A DNA stretch of 16,130 nucleotides from NCBI GenBank assembly GCA_964351745.1, contig CAYGPI010000063.1, forward strand, positions 1 through 16,130, given 5' to 3'. Both the position numbers and the translations under genes were made by a program. Position 1 is the stretch's first letter; each line of letters opens with the position of its first letter. A model generated the notes under the pieces. The model was not told where the DNA came from. It ran no database searches and was given only the letters and a program-made list of their open reading frames with translations. This stretch comes from CAYNJF01 sp964351745 (GTDB lineage Bacteria; Pseudomonadota; Gammaproteobacteria; Berkiellales; Berkiellaceae). Positions 1 through 6,801 of this stretch are shown in pieces.

Positions 1-2
1 AT

Positions 3-56
3 CCATCGGTTGCTTTCGTGATTGGTGATAGTGCTCATGCAGACTTGATGATTTAG
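3..56 (+). CDS. Possible 3' end of a gene that begins outside the window
   Basis: One plus-strand frame is open from the window edge to a TAG stop and would encode a C-terminus ending in VAFVIGDSAHADLMI. It would meet the next minus-strand gene tail to tail with two bases between them, which fits the dense packing seen elsewhere. Seventeen codons are too few to identify a family, and an open frame of this length can arise by chance. The call rests only on the position and the plausible composition of the peptide. Confidence 0.3.
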   Translation, partial: PSVAFVIGDSAHADLMI

Positions 57-58
57 TC

Positions 59-391
59 TTACAAAAAGGGTGGCTGCAGCTCTTCTTCTTTAGAGCGCCT
101 ATCTTTCATCTCATGGTGTAAAGTGCGCTCTATCAGCTCTAAAGTATCGCAAGATTGCTCATATTCATGATTAGAAACCATGGTATCTCTAATCACCATG
201 CAAACTTGATGGATAGCTTTGGCAGTGCTCGCTTGGGGGACAACGACCTTAACTTTATTTTCAAGGCCACCGCGCTCAATCACGTTTCTGTTTGCATGAA
301 TAAACTGCAGTAAGTAAAATGCTTTTTCTTCGCTTGGCGAGGCCAACAAATCTTTAATCAGCGACTGCATATCACGTGTAACAACACTCAT
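59..391 (-). CDS. Hypothetical 110-aa protein
   Basis: I do not recognise a family. The product is 110 residues, soluble, and probably mostly helical, with no signal peptide or membrane segment. It starts MSVVTRDMQSLIKDLL. The C-terminal third is highly charged (HHEMKDRRSKEEE) and could form a helix or short coiled coil. Two cysteines lie in the middle and second half. The ATG at 391 is preceded by GGGAG four bases upstream, which supports this start. The gene lies 75 bases downstream of the DUF924 gene on the same strand with no clear terminator between them, so the two may be co-transcribed. The Shine-Dalgarno sequence can pair with upstream bases (see the finding at 391-417). It is very likely a real gene, but its function is unknown. 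Confidence 0.7.
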   Translation of the reverse strand: MSVVTRDMQSLIKDLLASPSEEKAFYLLQFIHANRNVIERGGLENKVKVVVPQASTAKAIHQVCMVIRDTMVSNHEYEQSCDTLELIERTLHHEMKDRRSKEEELQPPFL

Positions 392-466
392 AAGACTCCC
401 GAATTAAGAGAGGTCTTTTAACCATACCATGACTCATGCTTGAAACAATAGGGAGCTACACGATAC

Positions 467-1216
467 TCAAGAAGAAGCCCCTGGCACAATCATCGGTGGG
501 CTATCTTGTAAGAATTGACGCTCTAGCTCTGTGGTTGGTCTTTCTAACATCTCATTTCGCGATGGGAACCGACCACATTGATGAATGATGCCACGGCTCT
601 GTTTGGCCATTTCAAGCCATTGACCAAAAAATTCTTTTTCGCTAGCAGGTGCCACTTCAACCAATCTCTCGTAAAGAGCCACCGCGCGATTTTGCAACAC
701 TAAGGACTCCATGTCGACTAAAGGTCTATAGAAAAAAGCTCTCTCAACAAGACTTAAATCAATGTCTTGATTTTTTTTAATGCCTTCAAGTGCTAGCTCC
801 ATCGCTCTTTGATTTTCCTCTAGTGCTTTTTTTGGTTGTTGCAGAATTTCAGAGAATGGATCCAATAACAGGATTAAGGCTAAACGACCTCTAGGATGAT
901 GCTGCCATTCTTTATTCTGACCATCTGACACCATCTTGATATCTTGAATAAATCGTTGTGCCATCGTTTCTTTTTGAGTCTCATTAGGCGAAGCCCACAA
1001 CGCTAGTCGTTTTTCATCGAGGCGAATATGACCATCATCTGAACCAAACCAAAAGGTGATAATCTCACTGGCTCTCTCGGCCACCGGAGGAAGTGTGTGC
1101 TCGACATCATCACGATTCACTAGACTGTACATAAAGAGACCAAAGCCTGCCGTCACCAACCCTAAAGCCAAAAAGGCTGCTATAAAATGCCAGCGTGAGA
1201 CAGACGATTGCAACAT
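467..1216 (-). CDS. DUF924 family protein with an N-terminal membrane anchor
   Basis: The 249-residue product has the hallmarks of the DUF924 family, an uncharacterised helical, TPR-like family that is usually about 180-200 residues and cytoplasmic. Visible family blocks are ITFWFG (53-58), RLALILLLDPF (111-121), ERAFFYRPL (158-166), a Q-x-x-A-V-x-L-Y-E block (175-183), and CGRFPSRN (214-221) followed by PTTELERQFL (227-236). An extra N-terminal segment (about 10-33, FIAAFLALGLVTAGFGLFMY) is a clear membrane helix or signal anchor. The acidic residues after it (NRDDVE) suggest the domain faces the periplasm. A longer frame reaches 1291, but I place the start at 1216 because AAAGGA sits seven bases upstream of that ATG and the domain needs no more sequence. 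Several residues usually conserved in the family are replaced: DQFPRN-like by DPFSEI, MHSE-like by VDME, and PHRN by PSRN. The family assignment is confident. The biochemical role is unknown. Confidence 0.85.
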   Translation of the reverse strand: MLQSSVSRWHFIAAFLALGLVTAGFGLFMYSLVNRDDVEHTLPPVAERASEIITFWFGSDDGHIRLDEKRLALWASPNETQKETMAQRFIQDIKMVSDGQNKEWQHHPRGRLALILLLDPFSEILQQPKKALEENQRAMELALEGIKKNQDIDLSLVERAFFYRPLVDMESLVLQNRAVALYERLVEVAPASEKEFFGQWLEMAKQSRGIIHQCGRFPSRNEMLERPTTELERQFLQDSPPMIVPGASS

Positions 1217-1386
1217 ATTTAAATCCTTTCTAGATGGTGATGTTTTAAGAGGTCTGCTGATTAACATAGCAAATATTGAGCTCTTTTGCACAGAGCAGCC
1301 TCAAACAAGTCTGAAGATTAACTAGTATGCAAGTACAATCAACTATGGTAAAAGAGAAGGACAACAATCAAAGTGAAGGAGTTACT

Positions 1387-1830
1387 ATGAGCCGCCCATA
1401 CAAACCTGCTGGTGCCCCTGGACTGATGCCCTACCTCACGGTTCCAAACGCCACGCAAGCGCTTAATTTTTACCAAGATGCTTTTGGTTTCAAACTTGAT
1501 TCAGAGCCTATGCGCAAAGGTGACGAAATTCAGCACGCACAAATGTTCCTCCACGATACTAAAATCATGTTTGCACCAGAAGGTGCTTGGGATAATGAGC
1601 GTTTTGCACCAAATACCAATAAAACGCTTTCTCCTATTGCTCTGTATGTCTATGTTGAAGATGTCGATGCAACCTTTGAACATGCCAAAAAAATGGGTGC
1701 CCAAGTCATCGATCCACCTGAAGAAACTTTTTGGGGAGATAGAATGTGTCGCTTAAAAGATCCTTTTGGCTACGACTGGTCATTTGCTACTAATGTAAAA
1801 GATGTCGATCCAAATAAATCACCTTTCTAA
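1387..1830 (+). CDS. VOC (glyoxalase/bleomycin-resistance fold) protein, PhnB-like
   Basis: A 147-residue member of the vicinal oxygen chelate superfamily, closest in appearance to the PhnB-like/YdcF-type branch. Two beta-alpha-beta-beta-beta repeats are visible. The first has PYLTVPNATQALNFYQDAFG (15-34) and GDEIQHAQMFL (45-55). The second has LYVYVEDVDATFEHAKKMGA (86-105) and FWGDRMCRLKDPFGYDW (115-131). His50 and the acidic residues around the strands are candidate metal ligands. The frame extends upstream to 1327, but AAGGAG five bases before the ATG at 1387 and the usual family length point to this start. It stands alone, divergent from the DUF924 gene across about 170 bases, and ends in a strong terminator. 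Substrates in this branch vary widely and cannot be read from the sequence, so I give no specific activity. Confidence 0.9.
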   Translation: MSRPYKPAGAPGLMPYLTVPNATQALNFYQDAFGFKLDSEPMRKGDEIQHAQMFLHDTKIMFAPEGAWDNERFAPNTNKTLSPIALYVYVEDVDATFEHAKKMGAQVIDPPEETFWGDRMCRLKDPFGYDWSFATNVKDVDPNKSPF

Positions 1831-1834
1831 CATC

Positions 1835-1862
1835 ATGGCAAGCATCGCTTGCCATTTTTTTT
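1835..1862 (+). terminator. Rho-independent terminator after the VOC gene
   Basis: A perfect 9-bp stem (ATGGCAAGC / GCTTGCCAT) with a three-base ATC loop is followed directly by a run of eight T. It begins five bases after the VOC stop codon. The minus-strand J-domain gene converges on it from the other side. Read from that strand the stem has no U-tract, so it mainly serves the plus strand. Confidence 0.9.
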
Positions 1863-1874
1863 GCCCTCTTAAAA

Positions 1875-2204
1875 TCAATCAGAAAGCTTTTGTACTTGCG
1901 TATAAACCCAATGAGATTTAGATCCTTTAGGCATCTTGGATGTTAAATGATCATCTTCCACTGGTTTTAGAAAAACTTGGATTTCTAAATAGTGCTCTCT
2001 AATATAGTTATAGGCTTCTTGAATTAAATGAATTCTATCTTCGCTATGAAGATTTGTTGCCCACTGTTGAGGTTGTTTATCTGGATGAAATTTTTGCAAC
2101 AAACGGTTACGACTTCGACGACAATCATCCAGAGATGCTTCTAACGGCAATCCTAAAATCCGATAGTATTGAGTGATTGTTTTTATATTAAGCAGGGAAC
2201 TCAT
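1875..2204 (-). CDS. Small J-domain (DnaJ-like) co-chaperone
   Basis: A 109-residue protein whose first 75 residues form a J domain. YYRILGLP (13-20) corresponds to helix I. A basic helix II (RRSRNRLLQKF, 29-39) leads into the diagnostic HPD motif at 40-42 (FHPDK), and RIHLIQEAYNYIREHY matches helix III. J domains stimulate the ATPase of Hsp70/DnaK and bring it to a client. This protein lacks the Gly/Phe-rich, zinc-finger and substrate-binding parts of DnaJ, so any client binding must come from the roughly 35-residue polar tail or from a partner. Its ATG overlaps the stop of the 587-aa gene by one base (TAATG) with no good Shine-Dalgarno of its own, which suggests translational coupling and a role linked to that protein. 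The J-domain call is solid; the client is inference. Confidence 0.88.
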   Translation of the reverse strand: MSSLLNIKTITQYYRILGLPLEASLDDCRRSRNRLLQKFHPDKQPQQWATNLHSEDRIHLIQEAYNYIREHYLEIQVFLKPVEDDHLTSKMPKGSKSHWVYTQVQKLSD

Positions 2205-3967
2205 TAGCTTGGAAACTCAATAAATTGCTCGATACTAGGCAGAGCATCTTCTGTAGGATTTGTCCCTATGACTGTTGCCACATGAATTTTTTCACTAACG
2301 CCCAGACCGCTTGTATCTTCTATCCAAATTTCAAGCTCATCACCTTTAGTTGCTGTAGAAATAGAAGGCTCTAAGATATTACCCGCTAATGTTTCAAAAA
2401 GCTGATTTAAATCAATCACATCATGATTTTGCCAATTAAAATCATGAATTATCTGCGCTCCATGAATTAAAGCATCTGGCGAAATCTCAAATCGATGACC
2501 AACAAGCTCAGCATGCTCTAAGGATATATCCCCGAAAAAAGGATCATCGTGAACAAGAGCACCAAGATCTAAAGAGTTTTGATCGTCAGACAAAGGCATC
2601 ATGCCTTCGGATGTTACTTGATAACTTTGCGTTGGCAATAAACTATCTAGTGGTTTCAAGTTTAATTGCACTTCAAGCATACTTGGATCAACCGAATCTT
2701 TTGTTATAAAGCTAAAATGTGATTGCGGATAATACTGATCTAACGTCAGCATTTGATCAAGGCTATCGGCTAAATGATAAGCTAAATCTTCCTCCTGAAA
2801 CATAGACTTCATTAGGTTGGTAAACACATCGTGATCTGCTTTACTCATAGGCTCAGAATTTAAAGCCGTGATCTGATCTTTAATATCTTGAGCTGATGCA
2901 AAATAATCACTCAATGCCATGACAGGCACAGAGCTATCTGCTATCCCTTGTTTGATCTCTTGATAGAAAGCTTTTAAAACATTTGGATCACTAAAATGAT
3001 TAAAGGAATCATGAGTGTTGCTTTGAAAAGAGTGAGACAAATTTGACTCTGGAATCAAAACATCAATCACTTTGCTTAGCATATCGTGACTTAAACCAAA
3101 ATATTGCGTTAAACTTAATGGCTCAAAGGACAAATCTGATTGATTAAATCCTGCAATCCCATCTTGTAAAATTAATTGAGGAAATTCTAAGGTCATCGCT
3201 AATTGGTTTGGCAAAAGTGTTTTAAAGGCAGATGTTTCCACAAAGATGTCAAACTGAATGCTATTGTCATACGCTTGAGTGTTAAGGCTGAATTGGTTGA
3301 TATGATATAGCTCGTCCGACTCAAAGGTCGCCTCAAACAACTGCTGGTGCACACTCTCACCAGCCACCAAAACATCAATCTCTATCCCAAAAGGTTTTTT
3401 TATCGTCTCTGGAGGTAACATCAATAATGAGCCTTGATGATAAGGTGACATAGGAAGCTTTGTGAAACCCTCACCTCTTAAAACTTGCTCTGCAGAATAG
3501 ACGTAATAGATTGCTTTTAAAGTGGTGTATAGCTCCCCTGGCGTTTGCGCTGCAATTTGCTCATAATCAATCAATCCTTCTTTGTTAAAAAGCAAAGGGT
3601 ATTGATTGCCCATAAAATCTTCACCAATCATTTTAATCGGACGTGAAGCTTGAATATCTTCTTTGTTAGCCCCAAAACCATTGATACTAAAAGGGGTTGC
3701 AAACCAAGGGCGTAAATCATAGTCAAAAGCTGGATCAGTAAAACCTAAGGTTGGCACTTTGATCTTTAATAAAGCGTCTTTTTGAGCGTGTAACGCTATA
3801 ATGGCTTCATGAACATCAATTTGAATGAGATGCTCAATGCCACCTATCTTAGCTATCATCGAATGATAATCTTGATAAGTAGGCAATGTTCCAAAGGAAG
3901 GATCATGATGACCAAATTGACTTTGCGCCATAGGCATGCTGGTCATATACGCAGAGGGTGTTGCCAT
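2204..3967 (-). CDS. Unrecognised 587-aa acidic protein with a type I secretion-like C-terminus
   Basis: I do not recognise the protein as a whole. It is 587 residues, contains no cysteine, and is rich in Asp, Glu, Gln and His. It has no N-terminal signal peptide or membrane helix. Residues 30-270 look like mixed alpha/beta with beta-rich parts (190-265), and 285-410 looks mainly helical. The last 90 residues are the informative part: ALIHGAQIIHDF (499-510), NHDVIDLNQLF (514-524), then GDELEIWIED (542-551) and IHVATVIGT (561-569). That order (a DF strand, DVIDL, a short linker, a G-D-x-x-x-x-I strand, a final hydrophobic strand) is what the C-terminal target domain of type I-secreted proteins looks like. 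The glycine-rich RTX nonapeptides that normally precede it are absent. The start at 3967 lies 41 bases after the comF stop with only a weak GATGAG. Absence of cysteine is common in exported proteins. It is certainly a gene; secretion is inferred. Confidence 0.85.
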   Translation of the reverse strand: MATPSAYMTSMPMAQSQFGHHDPSFGTLPTYQDYHSMIAKIGGIEHLIQIDVHEAIIALHAQKDALLKIKVPTLGFTDPAFDYDLRPWFATPFSINGFGANKEDIQASRPIKMIGEDFMGNQYPLLFNKEGLIDYEQIAAQTPGELYTTLKAIYYVYSAEQVLRGEGFTKLPMSPYHQGSLLMLPPETIKKPFGIEIDVLVAGESVHQQLFEATFESDELYHINQFSLNTQAYDNSIQFDIFVETSAFKTLLPNQLAMTLEFPQLILQDGIAGFNQSDLSFEPLSLTQYFGLSHDMLSKVIDVLIPESNLSHSFQSNTHDSFNHFSDPNVLKAFYQEIKQGIADSSVPVMALSDYFASAQDIKDQITALNSEPMSKADHDVFTNLMKSMFQEEDLAYHLADSLDQMLTLDQYYPQSHFSFITKDSVDPSMLEVQLNLKPLDSLLPTQSYQVTSEGMMPLSDDQNSLDLGALVHDDPFFGDISLEHAELVGHRFEISPDALIHGAQIIHDFNWQNHDVIDLNQLFETLAGNILEPSISTATKGDELEIWIEDTSGLGVSEKIHVATVIGTNPTEDALPSIEQFIEFPS

Positions 3968-3999
3968 AAACTCATCATCACAATCAAAGATCTCTTATT

Positions 4000-4018
4000 C
4001 AAGGATAGTCAATCCTTG
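4000..4018 (-). repeat. Inverted repeat over the comF stop codon
   Basis: Seven-base arms CAAGGAT and ATCCTTG flank a five-base spacer that includes part of the comF stop codon. On the minus-strand transcript this would be a short hairpin at the comF / 587-aa junction. No T-run follows, so it is not a standard terminator. It could attenuate or process the message, or be fortuitous. Confidence 0.4.
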
Positions 4019-4713
4019 TGTGATATGGCTCTTGCTAAGACTAAGATCTTTATTTTTTTCACACCATGGTCCTGTAATAATTTTACCAAAGCTAACAAAG
4101 TTGCCCCAGTTGTTAAGATATCATCCACCAACAGGACTTTCTGATAATTCACTGATCTCATTAAGCCAAAGCGTTTACCTGCAAGTTTTTGTCGCTGTTG
4201 GCGACTCTGAGCCATTTGCGGCGGCAAATCGCAAATGACATCAAAAGGATGAATTAAAGGCTTGCCAGACCATAGAGCCACGCGCTTAGCTAGCTCTAGT
4301 GCCGGGTTATAACCTCGTTTTCGAAGAGATTTTATATGAGTTGGTGGGCAAGTAATGGCCTCCATCTCATCAATATCACTATTTTTGGCCATTAAATCGC
4401 CAAAACAGGGACCCCATCCTATTTTACGATGGTATTTAAATTGACCTATCAACGTATCCATAGGGCGCGTATATTTAAAAATAGCTTGCGATTGAAGCCC
4501 TTGATGAGGCCAAGACTCTAAACAATGACCGCAACTTAACTGATTTGACACCAAAGGATAAGCACAACGCTGGCAAGCTGCTTCTATCCATGGAAACTGC
4601 TCGGCGCAAGTCATACACAACCACTGGGTTTCTTGATCCCAGGTTTTGCAGCAAAGACAAAAACCACCTTTCACTTTTTTATAAGCTTTGGCCATGAATT
4701 TGCATATATCCAT
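4009..4713 (-). CDS. comF: ComF family protein (zinc-ribbon plus phosphoribosyltransferase domain)
   Basis: A 234-residue ComF/GntX-type protein, the usual family length. The N-terminal part carries four CxxC pairs (C19/C22, C33/C36, C47/C50, C61/C64), consistent with zinc binding. KSLRKRGYNPALELAK (128-143) and the PRPP-loop motif VLLVDDILTTGAT (193-205) define the type I phosphoribosyltransferase domain. Family members are linked to DNA uptake during natural transformation and to late steps of recombination; the enzymatic substrate is not established. The ATG at 4713 has GGAG five bases upstream. The gene is divergent from bioB, an arrangement seen in several gammaproteobacteria, and the 587-aa gene follows 41 bases after its stop. 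A 17-base palindrome lies just upstream of its ribosome binding site. Confidence 0.93.
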   Translation of the reverse strand: MDICKFMAKAYKKVKGGFCLCCKTWDQETQWLCMTCAEQFPWIEAACQRCAYPLVSNQLSCGHCLESWPHQGLQSQAIFKYTRPMDTLIGQFKYHRKIGWGPCFGDLMAKNSDIDEMEAITCPPTHIKSLRKRGYNPALELAKRVALWSGKPLIHPFDVICDLPPQMAQSRQQRQKLAGKRFGLMRSVNYQKVLLVDDILTTGATLLALVKLLQDHGVKKIKILVLARAISHKD

Positions 4714-4725
4714 TTTAACTCCATC

Positions 4726-4742
4726 TGTTCAACTTTTGAACA
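4726..4742. promoter_or_regulatory. 17-base perfect palindrome between comF and bioB
   Basis: TGTTCAA and TTGAACA are separated by CTT in the divergent comF-bioB intergenic region. As DNA this has the size and symmetry of a dimeric repressor site. As comF leader RNA it would be a hairpin a few bases upstream of the GGAG. I do not see a match to the E. coli BirA operator. The role is unproven. Confidence 0.4.
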
Positions 4743-4799
4743 CTGGTAAAGTAACTCTGGACTACACCTTGATCCAAACAGCGCCCTGGACAATGATAG

Positions 4800-4817
4800 C
4801 CTCATCTAAATGAGGAG
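4800..4817 (+). promoter_or_regulatory. bioB ribosome binding site partly inside a small hairpin
   Basis: AGGAG at 4813-4817, five bases before the ATG at 4823, fixes the bioB start. CCTCAT (4800-4805) can pair with ATGAGG (4810-4815) across a CTAA loop, covering the first three bases of the Shine-Dalgarno. The stem is only six pairs, so any effect on translation is speculative. Confidence 0.45.
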
Positions 4818-4822
4818 TGGTT

Positions 4823-5785
4823 ATGACATTAATCGAAAGTAGACACAACTGGAAACAAGAAGAAGCCCTAGCCATTTATCACACGCCCATACTCGATCTA
4901 CTCGATAAAGCGCGTGTTATTTCAAAAAAAAATTTTCCCAATAATGAAATACAAATCTCTTCTCTTTACAACGTGAAAACTGGTGCTTGTCCAGAAGATT
5001 GCTCCTATTGCTCTCAATCACGCCATCACAACACTTCTCTTAAAAAAGAATCTTTAGTCTCTCTTGAAAAAACTATTGAAAAAGCTAAAGAAGCCAAAAA
5101 AAATGGCGCTACTCGTTTTTGTATGGCAGCAGCCTGGCGCTCTCCAAAAGCACCTCAGCTTGAAAAATTGTGTGACATGATAAAAGCCGTCAAAGACTTA
5201 GGACTTGAGAGTTGTGCTACTTTAGGCATGCTCGATCAAAAGCAAGCGCAAGCGCTTAAAGCTGCAGGACTTGATTATTACAATCATAATTTAGATACTT
5301 CAGAAAATTATTATCCTGAAATCATCACCACACGCACCTATCAAGATAGACTCGACACGATTGAGCACGTTAGAGCTAGTGGCATGAAGGTCTGCTGTGG
5401 AGGCATTGTGGGGCTTGGAGAAAAGCTCATTGATAGGATTGATATGCTCGTCACGCTTGCCAACCTAAACCCATCACCCGAAAGTGTCCCCATCAATCAA
5501 CTAGCCCCTATCCCTGGCACCCCTTTAGAGCATGCCAAGCCCCTCAAGGAAGCTGACTTTATTCGAATCATTGCCCTGGCTCGGATCATGTTGCCACAAA
5601 GTTATGTTAGACTGTCAGCCGGACGACAGAGCTTGACAAAAAGTGGGCAAACCTTATGTTTTATGGCTGGAGCTAACTCGATTCATTTAGGTCCTAAGCT
5701 GTTAACCACCTCAAATCCTTCTGTTGAAACCGATCATCATTTTATGAAACAAATGGGGCTCAAGGCACAAACTCTTCATGAATAA
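4823..5785 (+). CDS. bioB: Biotin synthase BioB
   Basis: This radical-SAM enzyme inserts sulfur into dethiobiotin in the last step of biotin synthesis. The 320-residue product has the [4Fe-4S]/SAM motif C56-P-E-D-C60-S-Y-C63 followed by SQS. It also keeps the expected ligands of the second [2Fe-2S] cluster: C100 (RFCMAAAW), C131 (ESCATLGML), C191 (VCCGGIVGLGE) and the Arg of RLSAGR. YNHNLDTS is another family hallmark. A GTG at 4817 would add two codons, but AGGAG places the start at the ATG at 4823. The stop overlaps the bioC start by eight bases, so the two are co-transcribed and probably translationally coupled. The comF gene is divergent upstream. No residue expected for activity is missing. 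Confidence 0.97.
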   Translation: MTLIESRHNWKQEEALAIYHTPILDLLDKARVISKKNFPNNEIQISSLYNVKTGACPEDCSYCSQSRHHNTSLKKESLVSLEKTIEKAKEAKKNGATRFCMAAAWRSPKAPQLEKLCDMIKAVKDLGLESCATLGMLDQKQAQALKAAGLDYYNHNLDTSENYYPEIITTRTYQDRLDTIEHVRASGMKVCCGGIVGLGEKLIDRIDMLVTLANLNPSPESVPINQLAPIPGTPLEHAKPLKEADFIRIIALARIMLPQSYVRLSAGRQSLTKSGQTLCFMAGANSIHLGPKLLTTSNPSVETDHHFMKQMGLKAQTLHE

Positions 5786-6632
5786 CCTAACAACACTATC
5801 AAAAAAAGAAGTGGCCAATTCGTTTAGCAAATTTGCCAGTAGCTATGATCAGCACGCCATCATTCAAAAAGAAATTGGGCAACGCTTGTTAGATAGAGCC
5901 TTATCTGTCAAAAAATCGCCTCTATGCATTTTAGACTTAGGCTCTGGGCCTGGCTCCATGTTCAATGCTCTGCATCAAGCTTATCCTAAAGCTAAGATAT
6001 ATGGCCTTGATATGTCATGGGGTATGGTTCAAAAAGCCAAAAAGGGCTTTTGGCAATCTCTTATTCAAAAAACACCTCTCATCCAAGGTGATATGGAAGA
6101 CTTGCCCTTTAAACAAGAATCTTTTGATCTTATTTTTTCTAACTGTGCTTTTCAGTGGAGCACTAATCTCAACCAAACCTTTAAAGAAGCGCAAAGGCTT
6201 TTGGCACCTCTTGGTAATCTGTTTTTTTCTACTTTTGGGCCAGATACCCTCTATGAACTCAAAGAACTTTGGGCTCAAGTCGATACCCAAACACATGTTC
6301 ACTCGTTCATGGATATGCACCTATTTGGTGATTTGATGCTAAAAAATGGTTTAAACCAACCAGTGGTTGATCAAGAGCATTTGACTTTAACTTACTCAAA
6401 CCTACAAAAACTGCTACATGACTTAAAATACACCGGCGCACGCAATTTAAGCCCCAACAGAAGACGAGGATTAACGTCACCTTTAAAGATTAAGCAACTA
6501 GAGCAGGCCTTCGAAGCTTCAAAAAGGAATGATGATCGCTTTCACTTAACTTATGAGGTCGTTTACGGGCACGCCACCAAGAAACAAAGAGCACCAAAGA
6601 TGGCACAACCGATACCTTTACACTTTAAATAA
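5778..6632 (+). CDS. bioC: Malonyl-ACP O-methyltransferase BioC
   Basis: BioC methylates the free carboxyl of malonyl-ACP with SAM, disguising it so that fatty-acid synthesis can build the pimeloyl chain for biotin. The 284-residue product is a class I methyltransferase. The SAM-binding motif I is ILDLGSGPG (51-59), followed by an acidic strand end in YGLDMS (75-80) and GDMEDLPF (104-111). SNCAFQW (121-127) and STFGPDTLYELKELW (151-165) are typical of BioC rather than of methyltransferases in general. LLHDLKYTGARN in the C-terminal half is also characteristic. The ATG overlaps the end of bioB and lacks a strong ribosome binding site, which fits coupling. No other biotin gene follows, so the acceptor-demasking esterase (BioH or an equivalent) must be elsewhere. 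Confidence 0.95.
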   Translation: MNNLTTLSKKEVANSFSKFASSYDQHAIIQKEIGQRLLDRALSVKKSPLCILDLGSGPGSMFNALHQAYPKAKIYGLDMSWGMVQKAKKGFWQSLIQKTPLIQGDMEDLPFKQESFDLIFSNCAFQWSTNLNQTFKEAQRLLAPLGNLFFSTFGPDTLYELKELWAQVDTQTHVHSFMDMHLFGDLMLKNGLNQPVVDQEHLTLTYSNLQKLLHDLKYTGARNLSPNRRRGLTSPLKIKQLEQAFEASKRNDDRFHLTYEVVYGHATKKQRAPKMAQPIPLHFK

Positions 6633-6737
6633 GCAAATCTGCTACGTGTAGCTTCTCGAAATAGACGCTTTTTTATCTCTTTTAAACGGGTAATCTTATG
6701 AATACGTCGGATTTCATTGAAAAAACATCCAAAACCT

Positions 6738-6766
6738 TTGACCTTCTCTTAAATTTTCAATACAGT
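6738..6766 (+). promoter_or_regulatory. Likely sigma-70 promoter for the 195-aa gene
   Basis: TTGACC at 6738-6743 and TACAGT at 6761-6766 are separated by exactly 17 bases, in the 169-base gap after bioC. Transcription would begin near 6773, about 30 bases before the ATG at 6802. This suggests that the 195-aa gene is not simply part of the biotin operon. The rest of the gap shows a T-run at 6669-6674 but no convincing terminator stem. Confidence 0.5.
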
Positions 6767-6801
6767 GTGACTATTCTAAAGAAGTGGTCCTGTGGTAGTT
6801 T

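Noticed and set aside
1056..1325. 89-codon plus-strand frame opposite the DUF924 gene
   Set aside because: It mostly overlaps the DUF924 coding sequence on the other strand, and its predicted protein has no family signature.
2204..3967. RTX calcium-binding repeats in the 587-aa protein
   Set aside because: I looked for GGxGxDxxx nonapeptides because of the C-terminal resemblance and found none.
3809..4238. Two plus-strand frames opposite the 587-aa and comF genes
   Set aside because: Both lie antisense to supported coding regions and show no domain or ribosome binding site.
4714..4822. BirA operator upstream of bioB
   Set aside because: No TTGTAAACC-type half-sites with the right spacing are present; the palindrome there has a different sequence and centre.
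6633..6680. Terminator after bioC
   Set aside because: GCTAC-GT-GTAGC has an impossibly small loop and the T-run at 6669-6674 is not adjacent to it.
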